64,000 nucleotides of DNA from Actinomycetota bacterium (GTDB taxonomy: Bacteria; Actinomycetota; Actinomycetes; Nanopelagicales; Nanopelagicaceae): NCBI GenBank assembly GCA_947371865.1, contig CANBRH010000002.1, forward strand, positions 1 through 64,000, written 5' to 3'. How positions within the stretch are numbered: the stretch's first letter is position 1; every line of letters begins with the position of its first letter. Of the stretch, positions 36,276 to 44,722 are shown one piece after another. A program made the position numbers and the translations under genes. The notes under the pieces were generated by a model. The model ran no database searches. It was not told where the DNA came from and saw only the letters and a program-made list of their open reading frames with translations.

Positions 36276-36634
36276 TGGTGCCTAGTTATCTGAACGGCGA
36301 TGTCGGCTACATCTATCCCTACCGGTGCTTCAGGTTTGTGCACGGTAACTTCGATGGATTGAACGAGTGAATAAGTTTTCAGTACTCGATGAGCAATCTC
36401 ATCTGCCAAACGCTCAATAAGTAGGAATGGTTCGCCCACAATAATTTCGTGAATCAATTGGGCGACTTTGGAATAATCAACGGTGTTGAGTAAATGATCG
36501 TTTGAACCGGGTACCGAAAGATCGAGTGACAACGTTGCATCGACGACAAATTTCTGCCCTTGGATTCGTTCTTCAGGGAAGACTCCGTGAAATCCCGTAG
36601 CAGAGATTCCCGTGATGATGATGCGGTCGCTCAT
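36272..36634 (-). CDS. folB: Dihydroneopterin aldolase
   Basis: Cleaves dihydroneopterin to 6-hydroxymethyldihydropterin. 120 residues; GFHGVFPEERIQGQKFVVD carries the catalytic Glu-containing N-terminal motif (usually G-x-H-G-x-x-x-x-E), and a LLIERLADEIAHRVL helix and VTVHKPEAP strand follow. Overlaps both neighbours (folP and folK) by 4 bp each. Confidence 0.95.
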   Translation of the reverse strand: MSDRIIITGISATGFHGVFPEERIQGQKFVVDATLSLDLSVPGSNDHLLNTVDYSKVAQLIHEIIVGEPFLLIERLADEIAHRVLKTYSLVQSIEVTVHKPEAPVGIDVADIAVQITRHQ

Positions 36635-37437
36635 TTCATTAGCTCCAATGCAACGGAGATCGCTTGCTTATGTGGCTTCACACTGTGAACTCTGATCCCC
36701 CAGATGCCGGCATTGGTTAACAAAGCCGTTAACGCAACCGAGGCAATTTCGCGATCATCCGGTGTGGCACCTCCGAGAAGTTCACCCAAGAAGCGCTTTC
36801 GAGATGCACCTACCAACAAGGGGAAACCCAGAAGTGAAAGTCGATCAAGATTTCGGAGAAGTTGCCAATTATGTTCGGGTAATTTTGCAAAACCAATGCC
36901 TGGGTCCAAAATGATTTGTTCTGCTTTTACGCCGAGTTTGGTCAACGCCAATACTCGATCATCAAGTTCAGATTTAACATCAGCTACAACGTCTTGATAT
37001 TTCGCAAGCTCATTCATACTCGCCGAATGCCCACGCCAATGCATGACTATGTACTGAACTTCTGGGTGACTTGCAATTACTTTGGCCATGTCTGGATCGG
37101 CTAGTCCACCGCTGACATCATTAACAAATGTCGCTCCGGCAGCAATTGCTGATCGAGCCACACTTGCTCGCATAGTGTCGATACTTATTGCTACACCGAG
37201 TTCAGAGAGCGCTTTAATGACAGGGATAACACGGGCTTCTTCTTCGCCAGCATCTACTCTCTCAGCTCCGGGACGGGTTGATTCACCACCTACATCGATG
37301 ATGTCGACGCCTTCAAAGATCATTTCTTCAGCTCGACGCAGAGCGCTTTCCGATGAAAAGTGCCGACCTCCGTCAGCGAAAGAATCTGGCGTTACATTGA
37401 GTATGCCCATGACTAACGGGGCGACGCTGTTTATCAT
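36631..37437 (-). CDS. folP: Dihydropteroate synthase
   Basis: Joins p-aminobenzoate to the pterin pyrophosphate, the sulfonamide target. 268 residues: LVMGILNVTPDSFADGGRH near the start, DVGGESTRPGAERVDAGEE, the DPGIGFAK motif, LLVGASRKRFLG and a final IRVHSVKPHKQAI. All pABA- and pterin-site motifs are intact. 18 bp after folE. Confidence 0.97.
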   Translation of the reverse strand: MINSVAPLVMGILNVTPDSFADGGRHFSSESALRRAEEMIFEGVDIIDVGGESTRPGAERVDAGEEEARVIPVIKALSELGVAISIDTMRASVARSAIAAGATFVNDVSGGLADPDMAKVIASHPEVQYIVMHWRGHSASMNELAKYQDVVADVKSELDDRVLALTKLGVKAEQIILDPGIGFAKLPEHNWQLLRNLDRLSLLGFPLLVGASRKRFLGELLGGATPDDREIASVALTALLTNAGIWGIRVHSVKPHKQAISVALELMK

Positions 37438-37455
37438 GCAAATAGGTTTTTCACG

Positions 37456-38079
37456 TCAGTGGGATGCAGCGGTAATTAAACTCATTGCCTCGGCTCGAGT
37501 TGCTGGATTGCGCAGTTGTCCGCGAACGGCACTTGTGATGGTGCGAGCCTGTGATTTCCGGACGCCTCGCATCGACATACATAGGTGCTCGCAATCAATG
37601 ACAACGATTACACCGCCAGGATTCAATACCTCAACCATGGCATCGGCAATTTGGGTTGTGAGGCGCTCTTGAACCTGTGGTCGTCTGGAATATAAATCAA
37701 CCAACCTGGCCAATTTTGATAGACCAGTAATTCGACCACTGCTGCCAGGTATGTATCCAATGTGAGCGACGCCATGAAAGGGAGTGAGGTGATGCTCGCA
37801 GTGGGAGAAGACTTCAATGTCGCGGACAATGACGAGTTCGCTGTGGCCAATGTCGAATGTGGTTGTTAAAACTTCTTCAGGGCTTTTCCACAAACCGGCA
37901 AAGTTCTCTTGAAGCGCTCTGGCCACTCGACCCGGTGTATCAACCAGACCTTCACGAGTGGGATCCTCACCAATTGCAAGTAGCAGTTCAGTGATGGCGC
38001 GTTCAGCTCGCTCTTGGTCAAAAGGCGCCTTCGCGCCTCCGTCATGAGGTCCCATTGATACTGGGGTAATTTCATTCAC
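37456..38079 (-). CDS. folE: GTP cyclohydrolase I
   Basis: First committed step of folate synthesis, GTP to dihydroneopterin triphosphate. 207 residues with the zinc-binding [18 protein letters not shown] block, the [20 protein letters not shown] signature and [17 protein letters not shown]. The start lies within the last 8 bp of ftsH, so translation is probably coupled to it, as in the ftsH-folE order of many actinobacteria. Confidence 0.97.
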   Translation of the reverse strand: MNEITPVSMGPHDGGAKAPFDQERAERAITELLLAIGEDPTREGLVDTPGRVARALQENFAGLWKSPEEVLTTTFDIGHSELVIVRDIEVFSHCEHHLTPFHGVAHIGYIPGSSGRITGLSKLARLVDLYSRRPQVQERLTTQIADAMVEVLNPGGVIVVIDCEHLCMSMRGVRKSQARTITSAVRGQLRNPATRAEAMSLITAASH

Positions 38080-40099
38080 TTGCTGGCGCTACCTTTTTAG
38101 CGCGAGGCTTACGTACTTGTTTTGCCGTTGGGGCTTCCGCCGCAGGTTGCAATGAGTTGGCTGGAGACATCGCAACTGGTGGCAAATCCGACGGTAGACG
38201 ATTTGGTGAACCAGTCCAGGCTGGGCGAGGAGCAATCATGGTGACGCCTTGGAAGATGCGATCGATATCTTCTTTTAATAGCGTTTCCTTCTCTAGCAAT
38301 TCGACAACGAGAGCGTCGAGAATTCCGCGATTAGCGACCAAAATATCGAACGCCTCTTGATGAGCATTCTTGATGAGGTCATGAATCTCTTCGTCAACAA
38401 TGCCAGCAACTTCTTCGGAGTAATCACGTTGGTGGCCATAGTTCTTGCCCAAGAATGGCTCGCCCTCGCTAATACCTAATTTGATGGCGCCAATGCGCTC
38501 AGTCATTCCATATTGAGTGACCATAGCTCGGGCTAGATTGGTCGCCTTCTCAATATCGTTTGAGGCGCCAGTGGTTGGATCATGGAAGATGAGTTCTTCA
38601 GCAGCCCGTCCACCCAAAGAGTAGGCCAATTGATCGAGCATTTGGTTACGAGTTGTGGCGTAACGATCCTCATCGGGCAAAACCATGGTGTAGCCCAGCG
38701 CCCGGCCTCGCGGCATGATCGTAATTTTATGAACAGGATCCGAATGTGGGAGGGCGTGAGCAACAAGTGCGTGACCACCTTCGTGGTAAGCCGTGATGCG
38801 GCGTTCTTCCTCTGTCATCAAACGAGTCTTGCGTTGTGGTCCAGCCATAACGCGATCAATGGCTTCATCGAGTGCGCTGGTCGTAATTATTTTTGCATTC
38901 TCACGCGCAGTCAGAAGTGCAGCTTCGTTTAGGACGTTGGCCAGATCTGCGCCAGTAAATCCCGGAGTGCGTTTTGCGAATCCATTGAGATCAATATTCT
39001 TGGCCAGCGGCTTACCTTTGGCGTGAACTTCAAGAATTGCAGTTCTGCCTTTGAGATCAGGTCGATCGACAGGAATTTGTCGATCAAAACGTCCGGGGCG
39101 AAGTAAGGCGGGATCGAGCACGTCGGGCCGGTTTGTCGCCGCAATAAGAATTACTTGACCATTGGCCTCAAAGCCATCCATCTCAACGAGAAGTTGGTTG
39201 AGTGTTTGTTCGCGTTCGTCATGCCCGCCACCAAGACCGGCACCACGTTGACGACCGACCGCATCAATTTCATCGACAAATATGATGGCTGGAGCGTTCT
39301 CTTTCGCCTGTGCGAAGAGATCGCGAACTCGAGCAGCGCCAACCCCTACGAACATTTCGACAAATTCTGAGCCTGAAATCGAATAAAACGGCACGTTTGC
39401 TTCACCAGCAACAGCACGCGCGAGCAACGTCTTTCCTGTTCCGGGCGGGCCGTAAAGCAAAACACCTTTAGGGATTTTGGCTCCGATATCTTGATACTTC
39501 TTCGGTTCAGCCAAGAAGTCTTTTATCTCTCGGAGTTCATCGACCGCCTCATCAGCACCTGCAACATCTGCAAAAGTGTTCTTCGGGGTTTCTTTGCTCT
39601 GCAATTTAGCTTTCGATCGACCAAAACTAAAGACTTTGTTTCCGCCGCCTTGGGCGTTGCTCATGAAGAAGAGAAGTAGGAAGCCAATTAATAAAAGTGG
39701 CGCAAAGGTGAAGAAAATCGAGACCAAAATTGATTGCGTTGGGACTTTTACATTCCATGCCTTGGGAGGCGGATTGCTGGTAAGTAGCTCAACTATTTGT
39801 GGCTCTTGGCCTGCCACATAGGAAGCTTCAAGCCGAGAAGAACCCTTGACGAATTCTCCAGCCTTCAGGATGACGCGAATCTTCTGGTCTTTATCGATTA
39901 ACAAGACTGAGTCGACTTGATTATTTGAAATTTCCGCCAGAACCGTTGAGGTATCCACCTTAATGAATTGAGCACCGCTGCCAGAGATTCTGCCAAAAAC
40001 GCTAACGGCGACGAGTGCAGCAACAATCCAAAAGAGTGGACCGCGAAGCATCTTCCGCATCTTAGGTTTTTGAACTTTAATCTTTTTCTTTTCAGCCAC
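38072..40099 (-). CDS. ftsH: ATP-dependent zinc metalloprotease FtsH
   Basis: Membrane-anchored AAA+ protease. 675 residues: basic N-terminus, TM1 near 17-36 ([17 protein letters not shown]), extracytoplasmic loop, TM2 near 125-145 ([22 protein letters not shown]), AAA+ domain with Walker [28 protein letters not shown] (Walker B), the [24 protein letters not shown] region, and the zinc motif HEGGH of the M41 peptidase. A Pro/Ala-rich C-terminal tail ends in [13 protein letters not shown]. Start GTG 40097-40099, 35 bp after hpt. Confidence 0.97.
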   Translation of the reverse strand: MAEKKKIKVQKPKMRKMLRGPLFWIVAALVAVSVFGRISGSGAQFIKVDTSTVLAEISNNQVDSVLLIDKDQKIRVILKAGEFVKGSSRLEASYVAGQEPQIVELLTSNPPPKAWNVKVPTQSILVSIFFTFAPLLLIGFLLLFFMSNAQGGGNKVFSFGRSKAKLQSKETPKNTFADVAGADEAVDELREIKDFLAEPKKYQDIGAKIPKGVLLYGPPGTGKTLLARAVAGEANVPFYSISGSEFVEMFVGVGAARVRDLFAQAKENAPAIIFVDEIDAVGRQRGAGLGGGHDEREQTLNQLLVEMDGFEANGQVILIAATNRPDVLDPALLRPGRFDRQIPVDRPDLKGRTAILEVHAKGKPLAKNIDLNGFAKRTPGFTGADLANVLNEAALLTARENAKIITTSALDEAIDRVMAGPQRKTRLMTEEERRITAYHEGGHALVAHALPHSDPVHKITIMPRGRALGYTMVLPDEDRYATTRNQMLDQLAYSLGGRAAEELIFHDPTTGASNDIEKATNLARAMVTQYGMTERIGAIKLGISEGEPFLGKNYGHQRDYSEEVAGIVDEEIHDLIKNAHQEAFDILVANRGILDALVVELLEKETLLKEDIDRIFQGVTMIAPRPAWTGSPNRLPSDLPPVAMSPANSLQPAAEAPTAKQVRKPRAKKVAPASE

Positions 40100-40134
40100 G
40101 CGTTATCTCATTTCTTGCAGGTGAGGGGAAATAG

Positions 40135-40686
40135 TTAGGAATAAATATGCTTTGCCAGAACGCCAATGAAATCTAGGTTTCGATACTTCTCGTTGTAATC
40201 CAATCCGTAACCAACAACGAAGTCGGATGGAATATCGAATCCGACGTATTTAACATCAACATCAACCTTTGCGGCGTCAGGTTTGCGAAGCATGGTTAAT
40301 ATTTCTACACTCTTTGTTCCGCGAGATTCAAGGTTTGATTTCAGCCAAGCAAGGGTTAAACCACTGTCGACGATATCTTCCACAATCAAAACTTCTTTGC
40401 CCAGGATGTCGCGATCCAGATCCTTCAAAATTCGAACTACGCCAGATGACTTGGTACCAGATCCATAGGAGGAGACCGCCATCCAATCGGTTTCAATATG
40501 TCGTTGAAGGGAACGGGCAAAGTCGGCCATCGTCATGACGGCACCTTTGAGGACGCCAATAACGAGAAGTTCTCGGCCTTCGTAATCAGCCTCTACTTGC
40601 GCAGCAAGTTCTTTGAGTCGAGTTCGAATTTGCTCTTCGGTGACGACGACTCTTTCAATATCACTGCCAGTTGCTGCTAAGTCCAC
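40135..40686 (-). CDS. hpt: Hypoxanthine phosphoribosyltransferase
   Basis: Purine salvage: hypoxanthine or guanine plus PRPP to IMP or GMP. 183 residues with VLKGAVMTMADFARSL and the PRPP loop VLIVEDIVDSGLTL; the C-terminal FVVGYGLDYNEKYRNL is typical of the family. GTG start at 40684-40686, preceded by an AAGGAGC Shine-Dalgarno. Between tilS and ftsH, as in many bacteria. Confidence 0.96.
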   Translation of the reverse strand: MDLAATGSDIERVVVTEEQIRTRLKELAAQVEADYEGRELLVIGVLKGAVMTMADFARSLQRHIETDWMAVSSYGSGTKSSGVVRILKDLDRDILGKEVLIVEDIVDSGLTLAWLKSNLESRGTKSVEILTMLRKPDAAKVDVDVKYVGFDIPSDFVVGYGLDYNEKYRNLDFIGVLAKHIYS

Positions 40687-40714
40687 TTTGCTCCTTCAGG
40701 ATTCATTTTCGTGG

Positions 40715-41674
40715 TCAGTCTCCACGTGAGAGCGAAAGTCTGCCCGATAAACGCTCTACCTTCACACCGCCCGGCAGTGAGGAGGGGCCTTGTCCCTTCC
40801 ACCCGGTGACCAAAGCCTCGATCGGGGCCAAATGGTCTGCCGTGAGCGAACCTGCAGGGGCGCCGGCTTGGTAAATCGCCAGGCGGAGCACTCGCGCTCG
40901 AATAGCTTTTGGTAGCGTCATTAATTGGGCAACATCGAGATCCCCGCCCTTATTCCGCTCTAGAAATTGGTTAGCGAGCAGATCCAGCGCATCGGCATCC
41001 TCGCGGAGAATTTTGGCGGTTCGAGCCAGGGCAGAAGAGATTCCAGGGCCAAGTTCAGCCTCTAATACGGGAAGAACACGATGGCGAACCCGGGACCGGG
41101 TAAATCTTTGATTGGAGTTGTGAGGGTCTTCCCAGACGACCAATCCAGCTTCCACCACTGCTGCGGCCGTGATTGCCCGCGGCAAATCCAACATTGGGCG
41201 GATAAATGGGCCAATCTCCTTGGCCATTCCAGAGAGAGAGCGAGTGCCAGAACCTCGGGCCAGCCCGAGCAGAACGGTCTCGGCCTGGTCATCCTCTGTA
41301 TGACCTAGAAAAAGATAGCGAGCGCCATGGTGATCGATGAGGGCATGAAATCTTTCATACCGAGCCCGCCGAGCTGACCCCTCGAGCCCATCTGCCATCT
41401 CGACCTCAACCCGCCTGATCTCCACTTGAGGGAAGCCCATGCTGGCCAGACGAGAGCCAACCGCCTGGGCAATGTCAGCTGAGCCTTCTTGAAGTCCATG
41501 GTCGATGACCACTGGGATGGCAACTACTGCCCTGGGCCCGGACTCTTGAAAGAGGGCATAGGCCAAGGCCATGGAATCAATTCCACCAGAGACGCCAATC
41601 AGGACTTTTTCGCCAGCCGAAACTTGATCCAGCCATGGGCGCAGTGATCGCCTGATCTCCATCATCGCCTTCAT
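40715..41674 (-). CDS. tilS: tRNA(Ile)-lysidine synthase
   Basis: Modifies C34 of the CAU-anticodon tRNA-Ile to lysidine. 319 residues, the short form without the long C-terminal domains. N-type ATP pyrophosphatase PP-loop VSGGIDSMALAYAL near 29-42, LGHTEDDQAETVLLGLARGSG, and NSNQRFTRSRVRHRVLPVLE, the TilS signature. Start ATG 41672-41674, 7 nt after a TACTCT box. It heads the long minus-strand run of translation, nucleotide and cofactor genes. Confidence 0.95.
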   Translation of the reverse strand: MKAMMEIRRSLRPWLDQVSAGEKVLIGVSGGIDSMALAYALFQESGPRAVVAIPVVIDHGLQEGSADIAQAVGSRLASMGFPQVEIRRVEVEMADGLEGSARRARYERFHALIDHHGARYLFLGHTEDDQAETVLLGLARGSGTRSLSGMAKEIGPFIRPMLDLPRAITAAAVVEAGLVVWEDPHNSNQRFTRSRVRHRVLPVLEAELGPGISSALARTAKILREDADALDLLANQFLERNKGGDLDVAQLMTLPKAIRARVLRLAIYQAGAPAGSLTADHLAPIEALVTGWKGQGPSSLPGGVKVERLSGRLSLSRGD

Positions 41675-41681
41675 GGAGTCA

Positions 41682-41687
41682 AGAGTA
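41682..41687 (-). promoter_or_regulatory. -10 box TACTCT, leaderless promoter of tilS
   Basis: On the minus strand TACTCT, 7 nt, then ATG of tilS. Likely head promoter for tilS-hpt and perhaps further genes. Confidence 0.55.
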
Positions 41688-41695
41688 GTTAATTT

Positions 41696-42916
41696 CTAGA
41701 CTCGGCCACCAGACGGCATCAAACCTTTAATGCTGTACATATTCGAGTAGAGCAGGCCAGTACGTTTTGAGTTTGCCTCCCACATCATGCCATTGCCGGC
41801 ATAAATAGTGATGTGGTGGATGTTTTGTACCGTTCCGTCATAGGAGTAGAAAAGTAAATCGCCGGGAACGAGATCAGCGAAGGCAATGCGCTTGGAATCT
41901 ACGAAGTACAAAGCAGCGTTGAGTCTGGACCAGTTGGGATAACCCAACCCGGCTGCACGATATGCGGCGTAGACCAATCCGGAACAGTCGTAAGAGTTTG
42001 GACCTTGCGCACCCCATACATAGGGCAATCGAGCAAGTACTTGCTTCTTGGCATAGGCGACAGCCTTGGCGCGAATCGCGTCAGTAGAACGAATTGAGGT
42101 ACGTCCTTTAAAGCCTCGGTCAGGCCATACGCTTTTTTGGCCTGAAGTGTTAGCTGCAGTGTTTGCTTTTTGCTCTTCAAGAATTGCCAGCTGCCGTTGT
42201 TGTTCGAGAGTGACCCGAACGCGCTTGGCACTTGCCAATTCCTTCGCCAGCGCATCTTGAATTCCGCTAAGACGAGAAACTTCTTTTGCTTGGGCAGCTT
42301 TTGCATCATCAGCTATCTGTTTAGCAGCTGCTACTTTATTTGTGGCAACAACTTGTGCAGCTTTGGTGCGATCAGCTTCGGCTTGTGCAGCTTTTGCGGC
42401 GGTGGATGCCGCTTGATAGCGCTGTAGTGCAGTGGAGTTATTAGCACCCAGCGAGTTGAGGGTCGAGAGTCGATCCATTAAATCTTGGGGGCCATTTGCG
42501 TGCAGAACTGAATCAAGATCTGTAAAACCGCCACCCATCATGTAAGCATTGGTTGCAAGTTTTCCGATAGTACGTGTTGCGTCATTGACCGCTGCTTGGG
42601 TTAAGACCGCATGAGCTGCGGCGGCTTTAGCAACAGCTATTGCTTGTGCTAATTCACTCTGGGCTTGGCGATATCGGGAAGTGGCTTGATTTGCTAAATA
42701 GGTCAGTTGATTTAAAGTCTTCGTCGCAGAGTTCAGGCGGGCGGCGGCGGCGGTTGCGGCTTGTTGTTTTGCAACCTCTATCTGCTTTGCAGCAGCAATT
42801 TCAGCCAGGGTTGGTTTACGGGTCTTAGCTTCGGCCATTTGTGGCGTCGAAGCCAGAGCAAAAAGGGCCACTGTGACTGCAGCGAGGAGCGGCAGCCTGC
42901 GGGAACGAGCATGCAT
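41696..42916 (-). CDS. Secreted NlpC/P60 peptidoglycan hydrolase with coiled coil
   Basis: 406 residues. Signal peptide (RSRRLPLLAAVTVALFALAS...MAEA), then about 220 residues of Ala/Gln/Lys-rich coiled coil, resembling RipA/RipC-type or CwlO-type regulators. The C-terminal NlpC/P60 domain has YVWGAQGPNSYDCSGLVYAAY with the catalytic Cys, NIHHITIYAGNGMMWEA with His, and follows the cysteine-histidine peptidase order. It would cut stem peptides of peptidoglycan, with the coiled coil controlling access. Start ATG 42914-42916; its Shine-Dalgarno can be hidden in a hairpin (see separate entry). Confidence 0.92.
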   Translation of the reverse strand: MHARSRRLPLLAAVTVALFALASTPQMAEAKTRKPTLAEIAAAKQIEVAKQQAATAAAARLNSATKTLNQLTYLANQATSRYRQAQSELAQAIAVAKAAAAHAVLTQAAVNDATRTIGKLATNAYMMGGGFTDLDSVLHANGPQDLMDRLSTLNSLGANNSTALQRYQAASTAAKAAQAEADRTKAAQVVATNKVAAAKQIADDAKAAQAKEVSRLSGIQDALAKELASAKRVRVTLEQQRQLAILEEQKANTAANTSGQKSVWPDRGFKGRTSIRSTDAIRAKAVAYAKKQVLARLPYVWGAQGPNSYDCSGLVYAAYRAAGLGYPNWSRLNAALYFVDSKRIAFADLVPGDLLFYSYDGTVQNIHHITIYAGNGMMWEANSKRTGLLYSNMYSIKGLMPSGGRV

Positions 42917-42922
42917 AAATAG

Positions 42923-42952
42923 ACCCCCTGGGGAAGAAGATGTCCCAAGGGT
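42923..42952 (-). promoter_or_regulatory. Hairpin covering the Shine-Dalgarno of the NlpC/P60 gene
   Basis: In the minus-strand RNA, ACCCU-UGGG pairs with CCC-A-(G)-GGGGU across an 11-nt loop, with one bulged G. The distal arm is the GGGGG Shine-Dalgarno, exactly 7 nt from the ATG. There is no U-run, so it does not look like a terminator of the upstream ABC genes. Confidence 0.45.
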
Positions 42953-42996
42953 AAAGGGTTAAAGTGAATATCGGCTGTAAAAAATGGCGAGTGTCG

Positions 42997-43788
42997 CTAG
43001 TTGGATACGTCTCTCTTCTTAAAGAGATAACTCACGACGGCGCCTCCGACTAAAAGATAAGCCCCACCCAAAAGCAGTCCCCTTTGGTAGCTAATGTCCA
43101 CAGATCCGCCCTCAGCGACGTTAGAAATCAAATATCCCGGAAGCCATGGTCCGCTCTTCTTGACCGCTAGTGCCAGCAGATTTTCAACGATTAAGACCCA
43201 AATGACCCCGATCGCAATCGAACTAATGGGCGAACGAAGCGCCAGTCCTAAAATCATTCCAAGTGTGCCAAAGCCCAATGTCGTGATGAGAACATTGAGA
43301 AAAGCGTGACCGATTTCGCGATAGCCGGCGCCAGAACTCCAGAGCACTGTCGTGACATGAGCGTGACCAGCGAGTGCATACGATGCAATGACGCTAATGA
43401 TGAGTGAAAGCACATCCATAACAATCGCAAAAATGATCATTGAAATGTACTTGCCGCCGAGAATTTTCATGCGAGATGGCTGGCGAACTAACAAATTGCG
43501 CAAAGTTCCGAAGGTGTATTCCTGGGCTGTCTGGGCGGCGAAGATGCACAGCGCCACAATGCCCAACAATGTAGCGGTGCTGGTGAATCCAGTAACCACA
43601 CCATTTGGCAATGAGAGCGAAGCAGGTGAGATCATCTGACCGCGCTTACCATTGCCATCTTTAGAGTTAATGAGAAGAAAGAGCAAGGAAGTAAATAAAC
43701 CCGAGAGCACTACAGTGATCGCCATAGTTGAAAAAAGCAAAGTTGGGCGACGAAGTTTTCTGGATTCGGCGATGATGACGTGGATCAT
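42997..43788 (-). CDS. ABC-2 type transporter permease
   Basis: 263 residues with six hydrophobic segments: about 17-38, 64-85, 106-134, 165-190, 195-215 and 238-256. The TAQEYTFGTLRNLLVRQPSR stretch between the second and third is the family's typical cytoplasmic turn before a coupling region. Encoded 2 nt after its ATPase. Substrate unknown; this organisation is common for lipid, peptide or drug exporters. The ends are well defined (start GTG or ATG near 43788, stop 42997). Confidence 0.85.
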   Translation of the reverse strand: MIHVIIAESRKLRRPTLLFSTMAITVVLSGLFTSLLFLLINSKDGNGKRGQMISPASLSLPNGVVTGFTSTATLLGIVALCIFAAQTAQEYTFGTLRNLLVRQPSRMKILGGKYISMIIFAIVMDVLSLIISVIASYALAGHAHVTTVLWSSGAGYREIGHAFLNVLITTLGFGTLGMILGLALRSPISSIAIGVIWVLIVENLLALAVKKSGPWLPGYLISNVAEGGSVDISYQRGLLLGGAYLLVGGAVVSYLFKKRDVSN

Positions 43789-43790
43789 GG

Positions 43791-44693
43791 CTATTCCCCT
43801 GTCATTTCAAAGAAGGTCTCTTCCAAAGTTGGGAAGACGGGCGCAAGCGATGCAAGAGTTACTCCAGCCTCAAAGGCCAAGCGGTTTAGCGACGGCGCCC
43901 ATTCGGGATCGCTGACTATGTGCAGCGCGCCATCTACCAAACTAACTTGATGGCCGCTGGATTTGGCAATTTCGAATAACTTGCCCAGATCAACCGCGTA
44001 TTCCGGTTTAGCGACAAGCAACGGTTGTTGAGCCGCCAATAAATCTTGAGTGCGTCCGGAAAAAATAACTTTTCCTAATCGCAACATCACCAAGTATTCG
44101 CTGATCATTTCTAGTTCGCTGAGTAGATGTGATGAAACAAAAACGGTGGTTCCATCGGATGCAAGATCTTTAATGAGGTTTCGGACTTCTTGTATTCCGG
44201 AAGGATCCAAGCCATTTGTTGGTTCGTCGAGTACCAATAATTTAGGTTGAGGCAAAAGCGCGGCGGCAATTCCGAGGCGCTGTTTCATGCCCAAGGAGTA
44301 AGTCTTGAATTTTCCGCCGCCGCGATCGCCAAGTCCGACTTGATCTAAAAGCCCTTGCACGCGGCTAGTGGGGAATCCACCAAGGGAAGCCAGAACATTG
44401 AGATTTTCTCGCCCTGAGAGCGCTGGATAGAAAGCAGGCCCTTCGATCATCGCGCCGACTTGTGGCAAGTACTTTTCAGGATGGCTGATGTTGTGACCGA
44501 GAACTGTGCCGGTACCACCGGTAGGAGCAATCAATCCCAAAAGCATTCGAATGGTGGTTGTCTTGCCCGACCCGTTGGGACCAACGAAGCCGCACACTGT
44601 TCCCATCGGTACTTCGAAGTTGGCGTGGGAGAGCGCTGGGCGATCGCCATAAACCTTCGTAAGATCCGAGACTGAAATTGCCGTTGATTTCAT
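43791..44693 (-). CDS. ABC transporter ATP-binding protein
   Basis: 300 residues. Walker A GPNGSGKTTTIRM near 38-50, signature YSLGMKQRLG, Walker B LLVLDEPTNGLDPSG, and the H-loop VFVSSHLLSE. After the ATPase a C-terminal 80-residue domain (LVAKPEYAVDLGKLFE...ASLAPVFPTLEETFFEMTGE) fits the exporters of the BcrA/CcmA group. Pairs with the permease next door. Start ATG 44691-44693 lies 6 nt after TACTGT. Divergent from metZ with a 29-bp gap. Confidence 0.92.
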   Translation of the reverse strand: MKSTAISVSDLTKVYGDRPALSHANFEVPMGTVCGFVGPNGSGKTTTIRMLLGLIAPTGGTGTVLGHNISHPEKYLPQVGAMIEGPAFYPALSGRENLNVLASLGGFPTSRVQGLLDQVGLGDRGGGKFKTYSLGMKQRLGIAAALLPQPKLLVLDEPTNGLDPSGIQEVRNLIKDLASDGTTVFVSSHLLSELEMISEYLVMLRLGKVIFSGRTQDLLAAQQPLLVAKPEYAVDLGKLFEIAKSSGHQVSLVDGALHIVSDPEWAPSLNRLAFEAGVTLASLAPVFPTLEETFFEMTGE

Positions 44694-44699
44694 ACTCAG

Positions 44700-44705
44700 A
44701 CAGTA
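44700..44705 (-). promoter_or_regulatory. -10 box TACTGT, leaderless promoter of the ABC genes
   Basis: Minus strand TACTGT, 6 nt, then ATG 44693. It lies only 5 bp from the opposing metZ box. Confidence 0.55.
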
Positions 44706-44710
44706 ACAAG

Positions 44711-44716
44711 TACCCT
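44711..44716 (+). promoter_or_regulatory. -10 box TACCCT, leaderless promoter of metZ
   Basis: TACCCT, 6 nt, then ATG 44723. Supports that start over the open frame from 44678. Confidence 0.55.
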
Positions 44717-44722
44717 AGGCGC

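Noticed and set aside
37082..37672. Plus-strand open frame of 196 codons across folP and folE
   Set aside because: Spans two real genes antisense; composition is typical of a reverse-complement shadow.
42917..42996. c-di-AMP (ydaO-type) riboswitch upstream of the NlpC/P60 gene
   Set aside because: Such riboswitches are common at cell wall hydrolase genes in actinobacteria, but the gap is only 80 bp, too short, and lacks the conserved core.
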